A DNA stretch of 64,000 nt from Pochonia chlamydosporia 170 (GCF_001653235.2 NC_035790.1:8308001-8372000), one strand, 5' to 3'; counted from the first letter of the stretch, positions 1-12,500 are shown. The notes: a model not told the origin generated them from the sequence alone. Numbers and translations are program-made.

Positions 1-590
1 ACGGTATACACCTTGTCAATGCCAGGCGCCTTCGCTGCTGAGAAGAAATCCGCACTACCTGGAATAAGCATGCCAGCATTGCTTTTCGCGCGAAGAAACA
101 TAACCCAGGTAAACAGTGCCAAATCCATATACGTAGTTGATGTCCCAAAATAGTGGCCATTGTTTCCGTTCTCTGCCAAGAGCGCTTCATGGTATTTGAC
201 AAAAGCGTCTGCGAGAACCTTGTACCTCTCCACAGCGGCTTCTTTGCCTCCCTCAGCACCACGCGCGTACCTCACTTGGAGAGCGAATAAATCTTCAATC
301 TGACCGCGAAGTTGGTTCTCACGTGCAGTGGCCCTCAGTCCAGTTTGTACCAGGAGCCCGGCTTTTGCTGCTAGGTATTTCTCAATGGCGATTGAGTCGG
401 ACAAGGTGAACTTTTCGCCATCTTCAAGGGTTTCAATGAGCACGGGTAGTTGGCATAGCGGCTGTTGTGTCTTGTCTGCTGGCCAGTCTGGTGTGACTTC
501 TGTGAATTTTGAACCGCTCGCTAGAAGGAGGAGGCGGATCGTTTCTGCTCGTGCTCGAAGTGAGAAGTAGCGTAGTTCGTATGTAGACAT
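1..590 (-). CDS. Glutathione S-transferase, partial (3' end outside window)
   Basis: Cytosolic glutathione conjugation enzyme, reading leftwards from an ATG at 588-590. The frame stays open to position 1, so the C-terminus is missing. The N-terminus (MSTYELRYFSLRARAETIRL) has the thioredoxin-fold start of sigma-like GSTs with the early Tyr. It is followed by CQLPVL with the cis-Pro and LSDSIAIEKYLA, whose Asp-Ser pair binds the glutamyl part of glutathione. An all-helical C-terminal domain follows (residues about 85-196), including YMDLALFTWV. About 196 residues are visible of the usual 210-230. No intron is needed in the visible part. The substrate cannot be told from the sequence. Confidence 0.85.
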   Translation of the reverse strand, partial: MSTYELRYFSLRARAETIRLLLLASGSKFTEVTPDWPADKTQQPLCQLPVLIETLEDGEKFTLSDSIAIEKYLAAKAGLLVQTGLRATARENQLRGQIEDLFALQVRYARGAEGGKEAAVERYKVLADAFVKYHEALLAENGNNGHYFGTSTTYMDLALFTWVMFLRAKSNAGMLIPGSADFFSAAKAPGIDKVYT

Positions 591-3090
591 GTTGGATGCG
601 ATGTGATGCCAAGGACTGTGAGGTGGAAACTAGGATACCGATGGCAGAATCACGAGTTTTGTTTCCTTACAGATCTTGTTTTGGCACCAACTGGGAACGT
701 GACGGTTCTTATTTGAGGGCACAAGGCAAGAATGCCTTACTCGGGGTAGTTGCTTAGCTTGATGCAACATCGAGCGTTGGCTGACATTGCATAGGGATGA
801 AGGACAAGCATTCTAACCAATTGGATTCTAGTAAGTGGCGGGGAGCAGCTCTTCTGCAAGCCTACGCTCAGTTGTGGGAGCAAAACTGCAATGTGGCTGA
901 TGGAGATCAATACGAGCAAACCGGTCTTTGCGTTGACACTCTGAACGTTCTCTGGCTCGCTGCCAATGCACGATGATCCTTCGGGTAACTCGTTCTGCAC
1001 GCGGTACTATTGGGCATCCCGGTAGCTGTCACTCATTCTCGTGTCCAAAACTGGACTTGGGGTATGAAATGGCCACAATGTTGAGTTCTGATTTAACCTC
1101 TGGTCTTCATATAGCTTCGCCTGTGTCTGACAACACCAATGCAACTTGAACGACTTGGACTCATTGAAGAACTCGACACGCTTGTCTACGGAAGCCTACG
1201 GCGATTAAGGCGAAGGTACTCAATGGTTTGACTTACACGACGACGTCTTTTAATAGTGGCCTGAATTGGAAGTCCTGCTTTCTTCCTGCTGTGTCTACCA
1301 TCCGCAATCACCAGACCAACGATACAGAATACGCAACGAGGATCGGGACTCTAGCTGACACTTGAGGTCTACCAGCGCATCTCCTCAGTTCCCACTAGCA
1401 CTTGTTAGTAAGGAAATAGACTTGAAAGTCGGAGCCCTATCCTCCCTTTGGTAATAGTAAGTTTCGCCTAAGCCGGCCAGACGGAAGTCAACACTTACAG
1501 TACACTCTGTGCTAAAAGTATTCGCCTACATCCGAGCATACACTAACATATATCGATATGCCGTAGCACACACTGCGATATTCGGTGCCTTTCGCAAGTT
1601 CAAATACTTTGAGCTCACACTGTATTTCGTGCTGCTAGTTGCCTCATACATTTTACGATCGCTCAACTTCGACCTTCTCGGCTGCAAGGACCTTTCTTCT
1701 GTGTCTAACATACCCAAGTTATTACGATCTCCCCCAGATCGGATCATCTTCTCCAGCAATCTCACCTTTGACTTAATTTGGCGAGAGTTCCATTCAGCGA
1801 ATGGACACTTCATGACGAAAATCACCGGCAGCGTCTGGGCAGCGTCTGGGCAGCGTCTGGCAGACACTTTTTCACACTGGCAAGACTACCAGCGGCGAAA
1901 GTACAGCTATCACTCATTTCGCAATAAAGTGGGAATGGAAAGGAATAGGTTATCGATTCAGCCATCAAACAGAATAGCGGACAAGTTCAACCGAAAGTGA
2001 GAATAGCCATTGGGCAAACACGCCGCAACTGGAATTACATCAGCTCACGACGCAACTGAAACGAATCCAAAGCAACACATCTTCAAAAATATGCAGGCAT
2101 GCCTGTAAACAGCACTGCACTTCAATCGTCTACAACACAAATTCTTCTGACCTTGCGTCTAGAACTTTCTCTCTTCGCTTGGTGAGAAGCTCAAACTGGA
2201 CGAGCTTGTGCAGCTCAACGGCAGATGATCTTACGTTTGGATGCCACTCTACAAAGCATTACTCGGTTGTCTCTCAGAATTATTAATAGCATAGTTCCTA
2301 CTTTGAGCTACCTTCTTCTGAAGTGCGTCTTTGAACCAATACGGCATTAGACAAAATTATCTAAATGCTTTGGTGAATGACCTCACACATCGTGCCGCAC
2401 AAGGCTCACGACCTCTTTGCCCAACCATCAAAGAGAACCATGTGCCTTACCATCCCAACACCAGGCTGAGCCTCCTCGACTTGTTGATTGGAAATGCCTG
2501 CTGCGATGGCAGATAGCGTCGAGTCACAATGGAGGAAGTTGTTGTTGGTTATGTGCTCTGTTGGTTGTGAGCATGAAGTGAGGCTGTCATGCAGCTTTGT
2601 TGCAGTGCCAACGCAATAAACAGCTGTAGGCGAACGGATGGGCCAACAAAGGCATCCATCTGTTGGTAGTACAGAATATTTCCATTTTCAAGTACGTTGG
2701 GTTTGTTGATTTATTACACACAAGGCAGGCCTTCACCAGAGAAAGTGATAGGTAGTGCCAAGTCTTGAAACTTTGTGACCAGCCGGATTCAACCCATCCA
2801 CCATCACGCATGTCTACTGTAATTCAGCTCTGAGACGTGAATTTCTCCAAATAGATGCCATCGTATGATGCATGCTTTGTTGTTTGAGTGGTGGGCTGAG
2901 TTAATACAGCCTTCTGATGCAATGCGCAAGACCCATACTGCTAGACCTGTTCTCAACTCAACTCGATATCCAAACTCAAATCCAAATCTGAACTCAAACT
3001 CAACCTTTCTGAACGCAACGACAGGTGGGTGATAACTTTTTATGGTCGCAAAGTACAACGCTAATAGGTCTTCGCAGCAGCAAGCCGACC
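591..3090. other. Gene-free stretch with an 11-bp triplicated repeat
   Basis: No convincing gene is seen on either strand. The longest open frame (1509-2000, +) opens at a CTG codon and has no recognisable domain. At 1827-1860 the unit GGCAGCGTCTG occurs three times in tandem. At about 2950-3000 there is a low-complexity CAAACTCAA-type run just upstream of the coiled-coil gene. The left part is presumably the GST promoter. Confidence 0.5.
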
Positions 3091-3396
3091 ATGTCCAACA
3101 AGGTAAGCCACCCGCGCATTGCCGAGCTGGAGGCAAAGAAGAGCCAGCTGCAGGACATCAAAGACAGGATTGAACAAACGCACCGCGATATGAGCGAGAT
3201 TAGGGCCCGAATGTCGGATGATGTGGTTGATCAGCTATTCTCTTCGTCAACCATGGCGCAAATGAAACGTAAAGCAGAGGTTTCAAAGCTTAAAATGGAG
3301 GGGGAGCTTGACGCTCTACAGGAGAAGATTGACGAACTGACTAGGAGGCAAGACGAGTTGCAGCAGCAAATAGAGCTTCTGCAAGGTTGGGGATAG
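3091..3396 (+). CDS. Small coiled-coil protein, unknown function
   Basis: Predicted 101-residue protein starting at the ATG in MSNKVSHPRIAELEAKKSQL. An in-frame upstream ATG at 3025 is possible but adds a non-conserved-looking leader. The rest is almost entirely heptad-like and highly charged, for example KDRIEQTHRDMSEIRARM and EGELDALQEKIDEL, with a Gln-rich end. This predicts a long dimeric coiled coil with no enzymatic domain. A GTAAGC sequence right after the fifth codon could act as a donor, but the frame reads through cleanly without splicing. Its last 56 bases overlap, on the opposite strand, the end of the phosphotransferase gene. I do not recognise the family. Confidence 0.55.
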   Translation: MSNKVSHPRIAELEAKKSQLQDIKDRIEQTHRDMSEIRARMSDDVVDQLFSSSTMAQMKRKAEVSKLKMEGELDALQEKIDELTRRQDELQQQIELLQGWG

Positions 3397-4951
3397 TCAT
3401 AGTTTGCGTCCTTTTCCCTATTAGAAACCATCCCAATATAAGGAGACTTGCTCCTGCAACAACTGACACCTGTGCCGTTTGCATCTCCTTGTGCTTTGGG
3501 GTCAGCCAGCCAGCCAGCTGGGATAGACCCGCATAGCCTCTGCTGGGTATATGCGCCTTTTTTCTCTCTTCAAGTGCCTGCATCTCCGCATCGTAGGATA
3601 CAGCATCATCCTCTTTCATCCGAACAATAAGGCCACGGATCGGGTCAGCCTTTATAAAATCCGGGACCTCTTTTGCCAACTTCTCGTCATCCCCCTGACT
3701 CAGATGTAGGTAGGCGAACCAGTCAATATCTGTCCAATTCTCCAAGGCGTTCGCCATAAGGAACCCACCATCTTCCTTGCTTGCGGTCCATTCGGTAAAC
3801 AATCGGTCTTCGCCACGGGAACTCATTTCCTGCGTCCTTACAATGGCAAGGAACTGTGCGAGCGCTGTCTTCAAATACAGTCTATATGAGGCTGGCGCGG
3901 CCATGGTAACGGTGGTTCGACGAGTCAGCCATAAAGGAGGCGTAAAGAACTGCAGGGGGACTACGCGACTCCATTCCCAGTCGATGACGCTTATGATTTC
4001 CAAATGCTCGTTGACTATGAGATTTTGCGGTTGCATGTCCCCATGAACCAAGACAAATGGCCCCTGGTCTAGTGCTGGATCTTTCCACCTCTCGACATGT
4101 TGAAAGAAGAGGTGTAGATGATACAGAATGCTTTCGGCCATGCCTTGTTCAATGTTGTTTCTGCTCTTTAAGAAGGCGTTCCAGCTCATCTGCAGCCTCA
4201 TGGCAATGTAGTCATTTGCTGAAGCTGGTAAGCCATTCTTGGGATAAAAGGATGCTTGCGTGGCAAAAGGATCCAGCCCTTCGACTTGAAGACCATTCAC
4301 GTCCATGGTCAAGGCACCCGGGCGGACTTCCACTGCACCGTCTGCATTCCTGGTGAGTCTTCCGATGGCGGGGAACTCGAGTTGTCTAAGCTGTATGTGA
4401 ATATCGGCTAGAGACTTGTACAAGTTATCCCGCTGTGTGTCCGTTGCATCTTCTAGATGTTTTGTAGTAATGGTCCCCCCTGCGACATACTCCATGATGA
4501 TGTAGGTTGAAAGAGGGTCACAGGTCTCGGTTAATGAGTAGGCAACAAGCTTGGGAATGGGAATCGTGGTCTTTTCCCGAATAAGTCTGGAGTCAATCAA
4601 TATATTGTAAATGGCGTGGAACAGTTAAAGTTGGGGCGAGGCAGCGACTTACGACATGGTAGCAACCTCAGTTTCGAGCTTTTCACTGGCGGGGATCGCT
4701 AGGCATGGCCTCAGTGGTATCCGAACAACCCATCTTTCTCCAGAGCAGAATTGCACGAAGAAGCAGACATTGAAGCTCCCGCGAGCATAATGGCACTCGG
4801 CCTTGGGATGATTGAAGAACTGGCATCGCAGGCCGTCTGGATGGTGGCGGTTGACCAGGCGCCTGACGTCGTTTCCTCTTTTTGCGAGAGCATCGATGAA
4901 GTTCTCGCGTTCTTGGATGACGCGGGACTGTTCTGCACCGTACAATGCCAT
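3341..4951 (-). CDS. APH-fold aminoglycoside phosphotransferase-like kinase with C-terminal membrane segment
   Basis: Two exons (4951-4653 and 4586-3341, intron 4587-4652 with a GTAAGT donor) encode about 514 residues. The frame joins as ATM-SLIREKTTIPIPKLV across the splice. The N-lobe contains a nucleotide-binding-like stretch (ARGSFNVCFFVQF, then RWVVRIPL). The hinge is YIIMEYVAGGT. The catalytic loop is LVHGDMQPQNLIV (HGDxxxxN pattern) and the metal-binding motif is VIDWEWS. These are the hallmarks of the APH/choline-kinase superfamily, which in fungi phosphorylates unknown small molecules or proteins. A hydrophobic segment near the C-terminus (VSVVAGASLLILGWFLIG) followed by basic residues predicts a tail anchor, which is unusual for the family. 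The first ATG of the open frame was taken as start. It faces the FIT2 gene across a 690-bp divergent promoter. Confidence 0.75.
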
Positions 4952-5638
4952 TTTTGGAAATTTGTTGCTAGTTCTGTCTCAAGATGAAGATGTCCTGCGT
5001 CGCTTGTCAAAGAGCTAGCCTTGGATTAGTGACCGAGTGGTACATGGACCATGGTCGATGGCTTGGGGATTTAAGGGGCCTAGTTGATCCTGAAAGTCGA
5101 ATGTCACAGCCTCACCCAAACGGCGCTCGCTTCACCAGCAGGAGTTCCCTGTCCCCCTTCATAGAGGACTCGGCGTCATCAATGCAACCCGGCCAACAGA
5201 AGGAGACAAAAAGGCTGACCAGACCTCTGTTGGTCCAGGGTGCCTTGTGTAACAAGAGCTGTAAGGGGAGATGTCCGCTCTCATGAACAAAGCCGAATGC
5301 ACCAGACTTGACCAGACTTGACCCTGAGGTCCGGCACAGCCACTCGAAGTGTGGCGAGTGAGCGTGCCCAAGTGGCTTGGTCTGGTCGGCATTTCAGGCA
5401 CAGGCTATGGCCCTGTTGAGGTCAAGTTCAAATACGTCACTTGCTCCATTGCCACTTCCCTTTCGAAGTCTGATTGCCTTCATATATCTTGAGCTGCCAA
5501 GTTGTCCTGTCGACAGCTTTCCGCGACCTTCCACACTCACCCCGCCGGCCAAGCCGCACCTCAACCAGCACCCCATATCATGAGGTTGCGCGACGCCATT
5601 TACTCTACTTCTTCAAGACCAATTCCGCTTCAATCACG
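4952..5638. promoter_or_regulatory. Divergent promoter region (phosphotransferase / FIT2)
   Basis: Non-coding stretch between two divergently read genes. It contains the tandem motif ACCAGACTTG twice (about 5299-5320). Related CCAGA/CTTGA repeats occur upstream of the beta-glucosidase at about 40850-40885. No TATA box or defined factor site can be assigned. Confidence 0.4.
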
Positions 5639-6688
5639 ATGGTAACGACTCGTCGCAGCGCTGGCGCGGCACTCAAAACCCCCACCGCCATGGCGGAAAC
5701 GACGCGACAAGCCAATTCCTCGCCGCCTCGCAACTCACCTCTCCTCCCGACGCCGACTGAGCGACTGGTGGCTCTCATATTTCCGCTGGTCCTCGTTTTC
5801 GGAACTGTCTTCTCCATGATCTCTCCCGAAACCCGGTCCGCGCACTACGATGCTGCAACACAGTCGCACTCGCAAGACCCCAACTTCGCACCGAGCTATT
5901 TCGCCCGAAAATCAAACCTCTTCAACGTGGTGTTTGTCAAGCGTGGCTGGGGATGGGCAACTTTTGCATTCTTCTTCTTCCTGCTTACGCACCCTAGTGG
6001 TGGTGCGGGCGGGCTGGATATCACTCCGAGAAGGCTTCGAGCCATGTTGCGATGGGTAGCCGTCACTGGTTGGTGGTTTCTCGTCACACAATGGTGCTTT
6101 GGACCGCCTATGATTGACCGCGGGTTCAGATGGACTGGCGGAAAATGTGACATGGTGGAACAGGAAGTAATAGAAGGGTCCCCTGGCGTTGGTGACGTTT
6201 TCACCGCCGTGGCGTGTAAGGCAGCTGGTGGCAAGTGGAAGGGTGGACATGACATCTCCGGCCATGTATTTCTGCTGGTGCTGGGGACGTGTTTCTTGGC
6301 CCAGGAGATTGGATGGTCAGTAAGCCGATGGAGTAGCAGATTGAATGAGGAGAGATGCGTCGTCATGCCGGACGGAGCGGTCAAGAGCGCCAATGTTGAA
6401 GCTGAGACGCCAGCTGGACAGGGAGAAGGGCAGTATTCCCTGGGCATTGGAACAAAGACGGCCCTAGGAGTCATGGCATTGAATCTGTGGATGTTGCTGA
6501 TGACTGCTATTTATTTCCACACGTGGTTTGAGAAGGTACGTTGATAAGTGTGCCCGCTGAATGGTGACTGAGCTAACCGGGGATAGCTGACGGGACTGAT
6601 GACTGCTTTCATTGGGGTGTATGCGATATACATTGTTCCTCGATTCATGCCTGCAGTAAGGGCAATTCTAGGAGTGCCTGGTGTGTGA
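5639..6688 (+). CDS. scs3: FIT2/SCS3-family ER membrane protein (lipid droplet biogenesis)
   Basis: Two exons (5639-6535 and 6587-6688) with a 51-nt intron (GTACGT donor, GCTAAC branch) give about 332 residues. The family (FIT2 in animals, Scs3/Yft2 in yeast) acts in the ER membrane as an acyl-CoA diphosphatase and helps lipid droplets bud. Membrane segments are visible at RLVALIFPLVLVFGTVFSM, WGWATFAFFFFLLTH and WVAVTGWWFLVTQW, and again near GHVFLLVLGTCFLA and in the C-terminal segments. The motif GGHDISGHVFLL holds one catalytic His (GHDxSGH). A second His lies in MTAIYFHTWFEK, just before the intron. The start MVTTRRSAG was chosen over an in-frame ATG at 5474, since the earlier stretch looks like 5' UTR. 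A C9-A14 run lies about 110 nt past the stop. Confidence 0.85.
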
Positions 6689-6994
6689 AAAGCCCTCCAG
6701 ACTTTAGATAGAGTGAGGGGTGGAAATCACACTGCAGATAGCGAGGATGAAACGCAACCCAACACAATTGCAGACATGAACATAGATAATAATAGTCCCC
6801 CCCCCAAAAAAAAAAAAAATCACTAGAAAATAATTACAAATCAAGTTCAAAATAATAACCCTTTTGTCCGTTTGTCGCGGCATATCGATGACTTGAACTG
6901 TCTGATGTGACACGTGCGCCCCACCACTTTGAGTCTCTCGTCTCCAACTGCATCACATCAATCGTCTCAACTTCATCTCAACTTCAACCGGCTC

Positions 6995-8101
6995 ATGGGC
7001 CATCCAAACACATCTCCCGCCATGGCTCGCGCACTCAAACCACCTGCCAATCTCCCGTCTCTCGTCCAGACCACGTTTGCCAAAGCCCGTTCAGCAGGGG
7101 ACCTGCATTACTTCCCGACACAAGTCACCCTCCTCCCCGTCCACTCCGTTCCCGTAAGACTCCCCGTTTTCATCCACGTCAAACGGCCTGCTTCCCGTCC
7201 CATCAACATCCCCAGACTAACATTGTTTTGATGAAAGTTTCAACTCCGCTTCTCACCAGCGCTGGCCAACAAGCCAAAACCACCACCACAAGATACTGCA
7301 TCGCCAAAACGAACATTTGACCCGTTTGCTAACCCCGCCGCGGCGCTGTACATCGCTGACGTCGGACCATCGCACTACTTGGTCCTGAACAAGTTCGCTA
7401 TAGTGCCAGAGCATTTCATCCTCGCAACCAGGGACTTTAAAGAACAGACGGATATTTTGGAACCGTCTGATTTAGAAGCCACATTAGCGTGTATAGAGGC
7501 GTTTGACGCGGGTAAAAAACCAGGCGAAGATGACGGATTATTTGCATTTTTCAACTGCGGCGAGCATTCTGGCGCAAGTCAACCGCACAGACATATCCAA
7601 CTATTACCTGTTGATAGAATGAGAGACGGCCTGGAATCCGGTGCCGCGTGGAACGTCCTAGCCGACCGTGACGACCTTGACAGCACGCCGTTTGTGGTAT
7701 TTTCGGAACAGATCACGCTGGGCATGTCGGGTGCCGAGCTACATGGTATTTATGTGCGTTTGTATCGACAGGCATGTAGGGCTGTTGGTGAGCGCACCGG
7801 TCTGCCGATGGGGGACGTGGCCGCCGATGGTCCTACACTGATAAGTTACAATATGGCAATGACCAAGAATAAGCTCGTTATTTGCCCGAGATTAGCAGAG
7901 GGAGGGTCGGTGTATAACAAAGCGGGAGAGGATGTTGGCAAGGTTGCGCTGAATGGGACATTACTTGCGGGTACGGCGCTGGTGAAGAATGAGGCGGAGT
8001 GGGATGCGTTGCGTGGGAATCCGGAGTGTTTAGTTGGTGTGTTGAATGGTATTGGTTTGGCGAGGAAGAGTCACGATGAAGATGGTGTGAATAAGTTATA
8101 G
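6995..8101 (+). CDS. Diadenosine tetraphosphate (Ap4A) phosphorylase, ATP adenylyltransferase family
   Basis: Exon 1 (6995-7153) and exon 2 (7238-8101) are joined by an 84-nt intron with a GTAAGA donor and an ACTAAC branch. The frame reads SVP-FQLRFSPALANKP across it. The product is about 340 residues. The family splits Ap4A with phosphate into ATP and ADP in the cytosol and helps control dinucleotide alarmones. The HIT-type active-site motif is seen as QPHRHIQLLP, preceded by FNCGEHSGAS. The C-terminal domain typical of fungal Apa1/Apa2 follows (SYNMAMTKNKLVICPR). A second in-frame ATG at 7022 lies in a better Kozak context (gccATGg) and may be the true start. The gene is convergent with the Myb-type gene downstream. 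Confidence 0.87.
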
Positions 8102-8503
8102 ATGTGTATTTAGGACAAATAGAAATTATAGCTAGCAATTGAGCGAATCCTTTCAAAGGATAGTCTTGGTAGTATCCCATACCCGTAAATCTGTCAATAA
8201 GCCTCATTTGGGCAATAGTTTTCATCCGAAACGCCGAATTCATGGTTGCAAAGCTGGGTTCAGAAAATAAAGCCCACCTGTAAACCCGCAGCAACACAAA
8301 TGTTTCCATCCTTTCCTTCCCTCCTTTCTTCACTAAATGTAGTGGCTTCCTCAATAGAGAAACCCATCCTGCACAAGGCCGAAGCAACTCTCGTTGACAC
8401 CATCACAAATACTTTAATCCTTGTCTTCCCCCACAAAATGAAATGGCTTCTTTAATGGAGAAACCCACCTTTCACAAGACCAAAGCAGCTCCTGTTGACG
8501 CCA

Positions 8504-9599
8504 TCACCAATGCTTCCCAGTCTGTTCCGTATACTTGGCATGGCAAGTCTTGCCAGAAAACTTGCGCGAACCGCCATGGTCAAGTATATACTTGCCCACA
8601 GACTCCCAGAACACCTTGGGCTTTCCGTTGAGTCGACGAAATAGCGGGACAGCCTGCAAAAGAAGAGTTACCTAAACAAACAAGTTAGCTGGTAGTATGC
8701 GAGCAGCGTAATGGAAGCGTACATCTGACTCGAGCCACTGTGGGTTTCTGACTCTCTGCACAGCATCCTGGGTCAAGTGGCGGTATCTGCCTCGGAGTGT
8801 TGACTCCGCGATGCCAAATTCGTGGGTTTTCAAGATTTGTTTGTAGCTGTAACCCTTTTTCTTGCCGTCAAGCAGGATTTGGTCTTGAAGTGCTCGTTGG
8901 GGACTGGGGGTATCACTCCCACGACATTGAGTCTGGGGCTGCGCCGTGGTAGCTTTAGCCTTGGTCTGTCGGGCACTGGTGTTGGCACCTCTCTTACGTT
9001 TCTTGAGAGAGGCCTTGGATGCTTTTGATTTGACGACTGGTGATGTCTGACGAGTAGTGCAGCTGGTTGTTGTGCTGGAAACTGGGGAGCACGAGGTTGA
9101 CCAGGGGTCAGGGCTATCAGGGTGAGAAATTTCCAGGTTGGTAAACTCGGGAAGCAAGTTCTGACCGGGAATGAACAAATAAGTCTCGCTAGGAATACTC
9201 TCACTTCCTAGGAAATCAGAGCCTGGTGGCGTAGGAAAGTAAAACCAGGGATCTACCTGCGCGCTGGCACCACCTTGTCCCGTTGCGGAAAACGGTGTCG
9301 ACGAATTCATTGTGGCGGCCGCGTCGTTTGCAAAATAGTCCACGTCCAAACCGGCGAATGCCTCTTCGGCGTAAAGTATTGCCGTGTCGTAAGACGGGGT
9401 ATCAGATGGAAGGGAAGGGAAGAGAGGAACGATAGAAAAGTCGGGTTGAAGGTCGTGTTGCGGTGTGAAGTGATAGTAACGTTGACCTTGATCGATGACG
9501 GATAGGTCGTCTTGATAGCTCTGGATATTGTCAGTTGCCGTAATTGAACAGGAGTTTGGTGCGACCAACCTGATTCATCTCTTCTTCGTAGTATGCCAT
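8504..9599 (-). CDS. HTH/Myb-type DNA-binding protein, putative transcription factor
   Basis: Three exons (9599-9570, 9520-8723, 8671-8504) with introns of 49 and 51 nt; the second has a CTAAC branch point. The product is about 331 residues. The N-terminal 160 residues are acidic, Ser/Thr/Pro-rich and probably disordered. A basic stretch (KKRKRGANTSARQTKAKA) is a likely nuclear signal. A helix-turn-helix follows (KGYSYKQILKTHEFGIAEST, then LRGRYRHL). The last exon completes a SANT/Myb-like module with spaced Trp residues (NPQWLESD, KPKVFWESVGKYI, then GGSRKFSGKTC). This HTH plus Myb arrangement is common among uncharacterised fungal nuclear proteins. Target genes are unknown. The very short first exon (10 codons) is inferred from splice signals and is the least certain part. 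Confidence 0.72.
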
Positions 9600-12500
9600 G
9601 CTCTATTTTGTTGGGCAGTGTTGCTTGTACAGAGACAGATTTGCTGTCTCGCTGTCGACGTGGATGAGTTAGGATGTGAGTGTACGTTTGATGGGTAGCA
9701 GTTACGGCGGCTACCGGCGTAAGAAATGTTAGGAAAGTTGCAGGTAGCCGTTGACAATGAGGATGAATGCTTTCATTTCATGCCTGAACAGCTTCATCGT
9801 TCGGAGTAATATGGAGAAAGGAAAGTTGATACTTACGCTGTTGGTTGCAGGATGTGAGATATCAGGAGATGGATTGCAGATGGTGATGAATCCCAAGTGC
9901 AACGGAAGAACAGATACTCTGTCGCAGTGCGAATCTGAGGATCTGAGGATCTGAGTGAGGAAAGAGAAAAGATAGAAGAGCTTCGAGGGAGATTGCTGGA
10001 CCTTAAATGTGCGATGGGGTGTGATCAAAGTGAGCAGAGGGTGAGCGAGAAGTTTTAGTAGCGGGTCAAGAGAAGGCAGCAGGGAAAGTTGGTCAACTGA
10101 CAATAGCATAGTTGGGATGAAATTTTCCTCTTCATTGGACTGGTATACACTACCTTATTTATACCAATCTTGATATTGTGATGGCAGAAGATTGTATCCT
10201 TCCAGCTCCACCAAGTGAATTTACACTCTTCTGACTCTTCAAAGAAGCATATTTCCATTTTCTTACTATTCTCCATGGAACCACAGAAGCTTGGGCAAAG
10301 GCTTTGAAGCTTAGGCATAGAGATCCAAAAAGATACAACTCGATCCTCAGTGGAGTCTACGTTGCCGCTTTGGTTCCCATTAACTTGGTGGCGACTCTCA
10401 TCCCTGTTCACATCCATCTGACGGGTGTGTTGGCATTTCCGATTTGGGACGAAATGGGGCATTACCGGGGTGCTTGCTATTGTTCTTCTGTCGCTCTATT
10501 GTTTTCTCCATCTGATGCTGATCAAGTCATGATTATTTCGCCGCTAGTCCTTCGAGCCGTGAAGCTGAAGTTGCATCTCTTCGATTTGAGTATCACATTG
10601 CCAGGAAAGTAGATCATCTCAATAAAAGTCTTCATCTCTGAAAGCAATGAGGCTCATCTGGTGCTCCCATCATACCCGCTTACGGCAAAATATGGCTGAA
10701 ATTTCGTTTCCAGCAAACCGGCTCGTACGACGGCTTCTTGAGCCATGGCCACAGCGCGAGCCACATGTTCAATTTAATTTCAAAAATGCACGATGAAAAA
10801 AAAAAAGGGAGCAAGATTGGATAAATGCTCTGCCTAGAATAGAGTTGTTTCACCAACCGGGGGTGTTGCATGTCATTCTCAGGAACCGCTGCAGCAGGAG
10901 CACTGATGTGCATCATACTTGCATGAAGAAGCGCAAGGCTAGCTCACAAATACAACAAGATCAAGGCTCTGGAACATCATCTTTGCCTCTAAAGTCCAAG
11001 ATCTCAAAGGAGAGGTAGTGGCTGTTACTCCCTTGGCATCTTCTTCCACAACCCCTTTCCCGTGCTCTTACTTCCGGATGTGATCGCCTGGCTCATCATG
11101 TAAACGGGTTTACGATATCCATCTTTCTAGGAATAATCACTCTCCGGAAGACTTCCTACACTTCCGGTTGCACAATGTGTCTGGCACCGGGCAACACCGA
11201 ATTTTCCTCCTAGGATAATCGACACCCCCCTCACCCCCCTCCCCCTGGTTACTCAACACTGATTCAACAACTACGGCACGAGCTGTGAACGATGATCCCT
11301 GCTCTCCATCTGGAGAATTTTATTCCTCAAGGGGATACCGGAAAGTGGGGGCTGAATCACGCCTCATGCAAGTCATTCTTTTCAAGTGGTGATCCATGAA
11401 GGTAGTGGAAAGGAGTGCCGACCAAAGGCTATGTGGAAATGGTCGATGGTATCCTTGACAACAAGTTGTATGAGTAAGCTTTGTATCTATACCAGTGACA
11501 ATATTACAATGCTGTGTCTTTCAAATATACTAAAATTCTTTCAAGAATGGGTTACCGAACGTGTCACACGGCGAGAGCAAGCTCCTCCAAGACGAAAAAA
11601 ACAGATATTTCAAGCGGGTCGTACGACAGCACGGACTTTTGACACGCCCCGAGAGATCGAGCCGCATCAGATGTGCCAAGTAGGGCGACCAATCCAAGCC
11701 TTTGCCATGGCTCTGGATCGTCTCTAATGGAATAAGCACGGTTCATGTTGAACGATCGACAAACACTGGTCGCCAGATGGCGTTTTGACAGGCCGTACCT
11801 CGCGCAGCTTTGCTTTTTTGGTGCCAAGGGCGGTTCGGAAACTGCCGAGAGAAAACTCTTCGTTGGAAAATAGCTGGTCTAAGTATGGCGCACTGCCACT
11901 TTTGGATTTGACCAAACAGAGCGTATCTGTTTGATGAATTTACAATGTCTAACCCAGATAGAGACGTCCTTGATTTGTTGGTATGTTACTGCGAATAGGC
12001 TGAAGGGGGTTTAGACAAGTGGTTGGTTATATGCTCGAAAGTAGACTATACGCCAGGATAAACTATGGCCGGGCGTTCTGTGAGAGAGGAATCTGCAGCT
12101 TTGCCAACTTGCTGATGATATTGTTGTTGGTGTTGATAGATGAGCGGTTGATCCTCTTGCGTCAATGTTTCCAGGGTAGTCAAAATATTCATGTAGCGTC
12201 GATGTCTGTAGTCATTCTCCCGGCTTTACTACTCGTGGAACAAGAAAAGACACATATTTTCTTCATCTTGGCTGGTTTCCAATGCTCATCTCCATCTTCG
12301 TTCACCCATAATGGAGGCCAAGTTGAGATTGTGAAGAGATCGTGAAAACGCCTTTTACGGCTAAAAGTGGTTCTCAGCACAACCGAATCGCTTCCCGTTC
12401 TCGGCTTGGCCCGGCATCGCTTATTGACTTTTTATTATAACACATCATCACGCTTGACTGGCTTGAGCGCGTTGGAAATATGACCAAACGCATGTCGCCC

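Noticed and set aside
1509..2000. 163-codon plus-strand open frame
   Set aside because: It opens at CTG, has no domain, runs through an 11-bp triplicated repeat and is overlapped by an equally open antisense frame; taken as chance.
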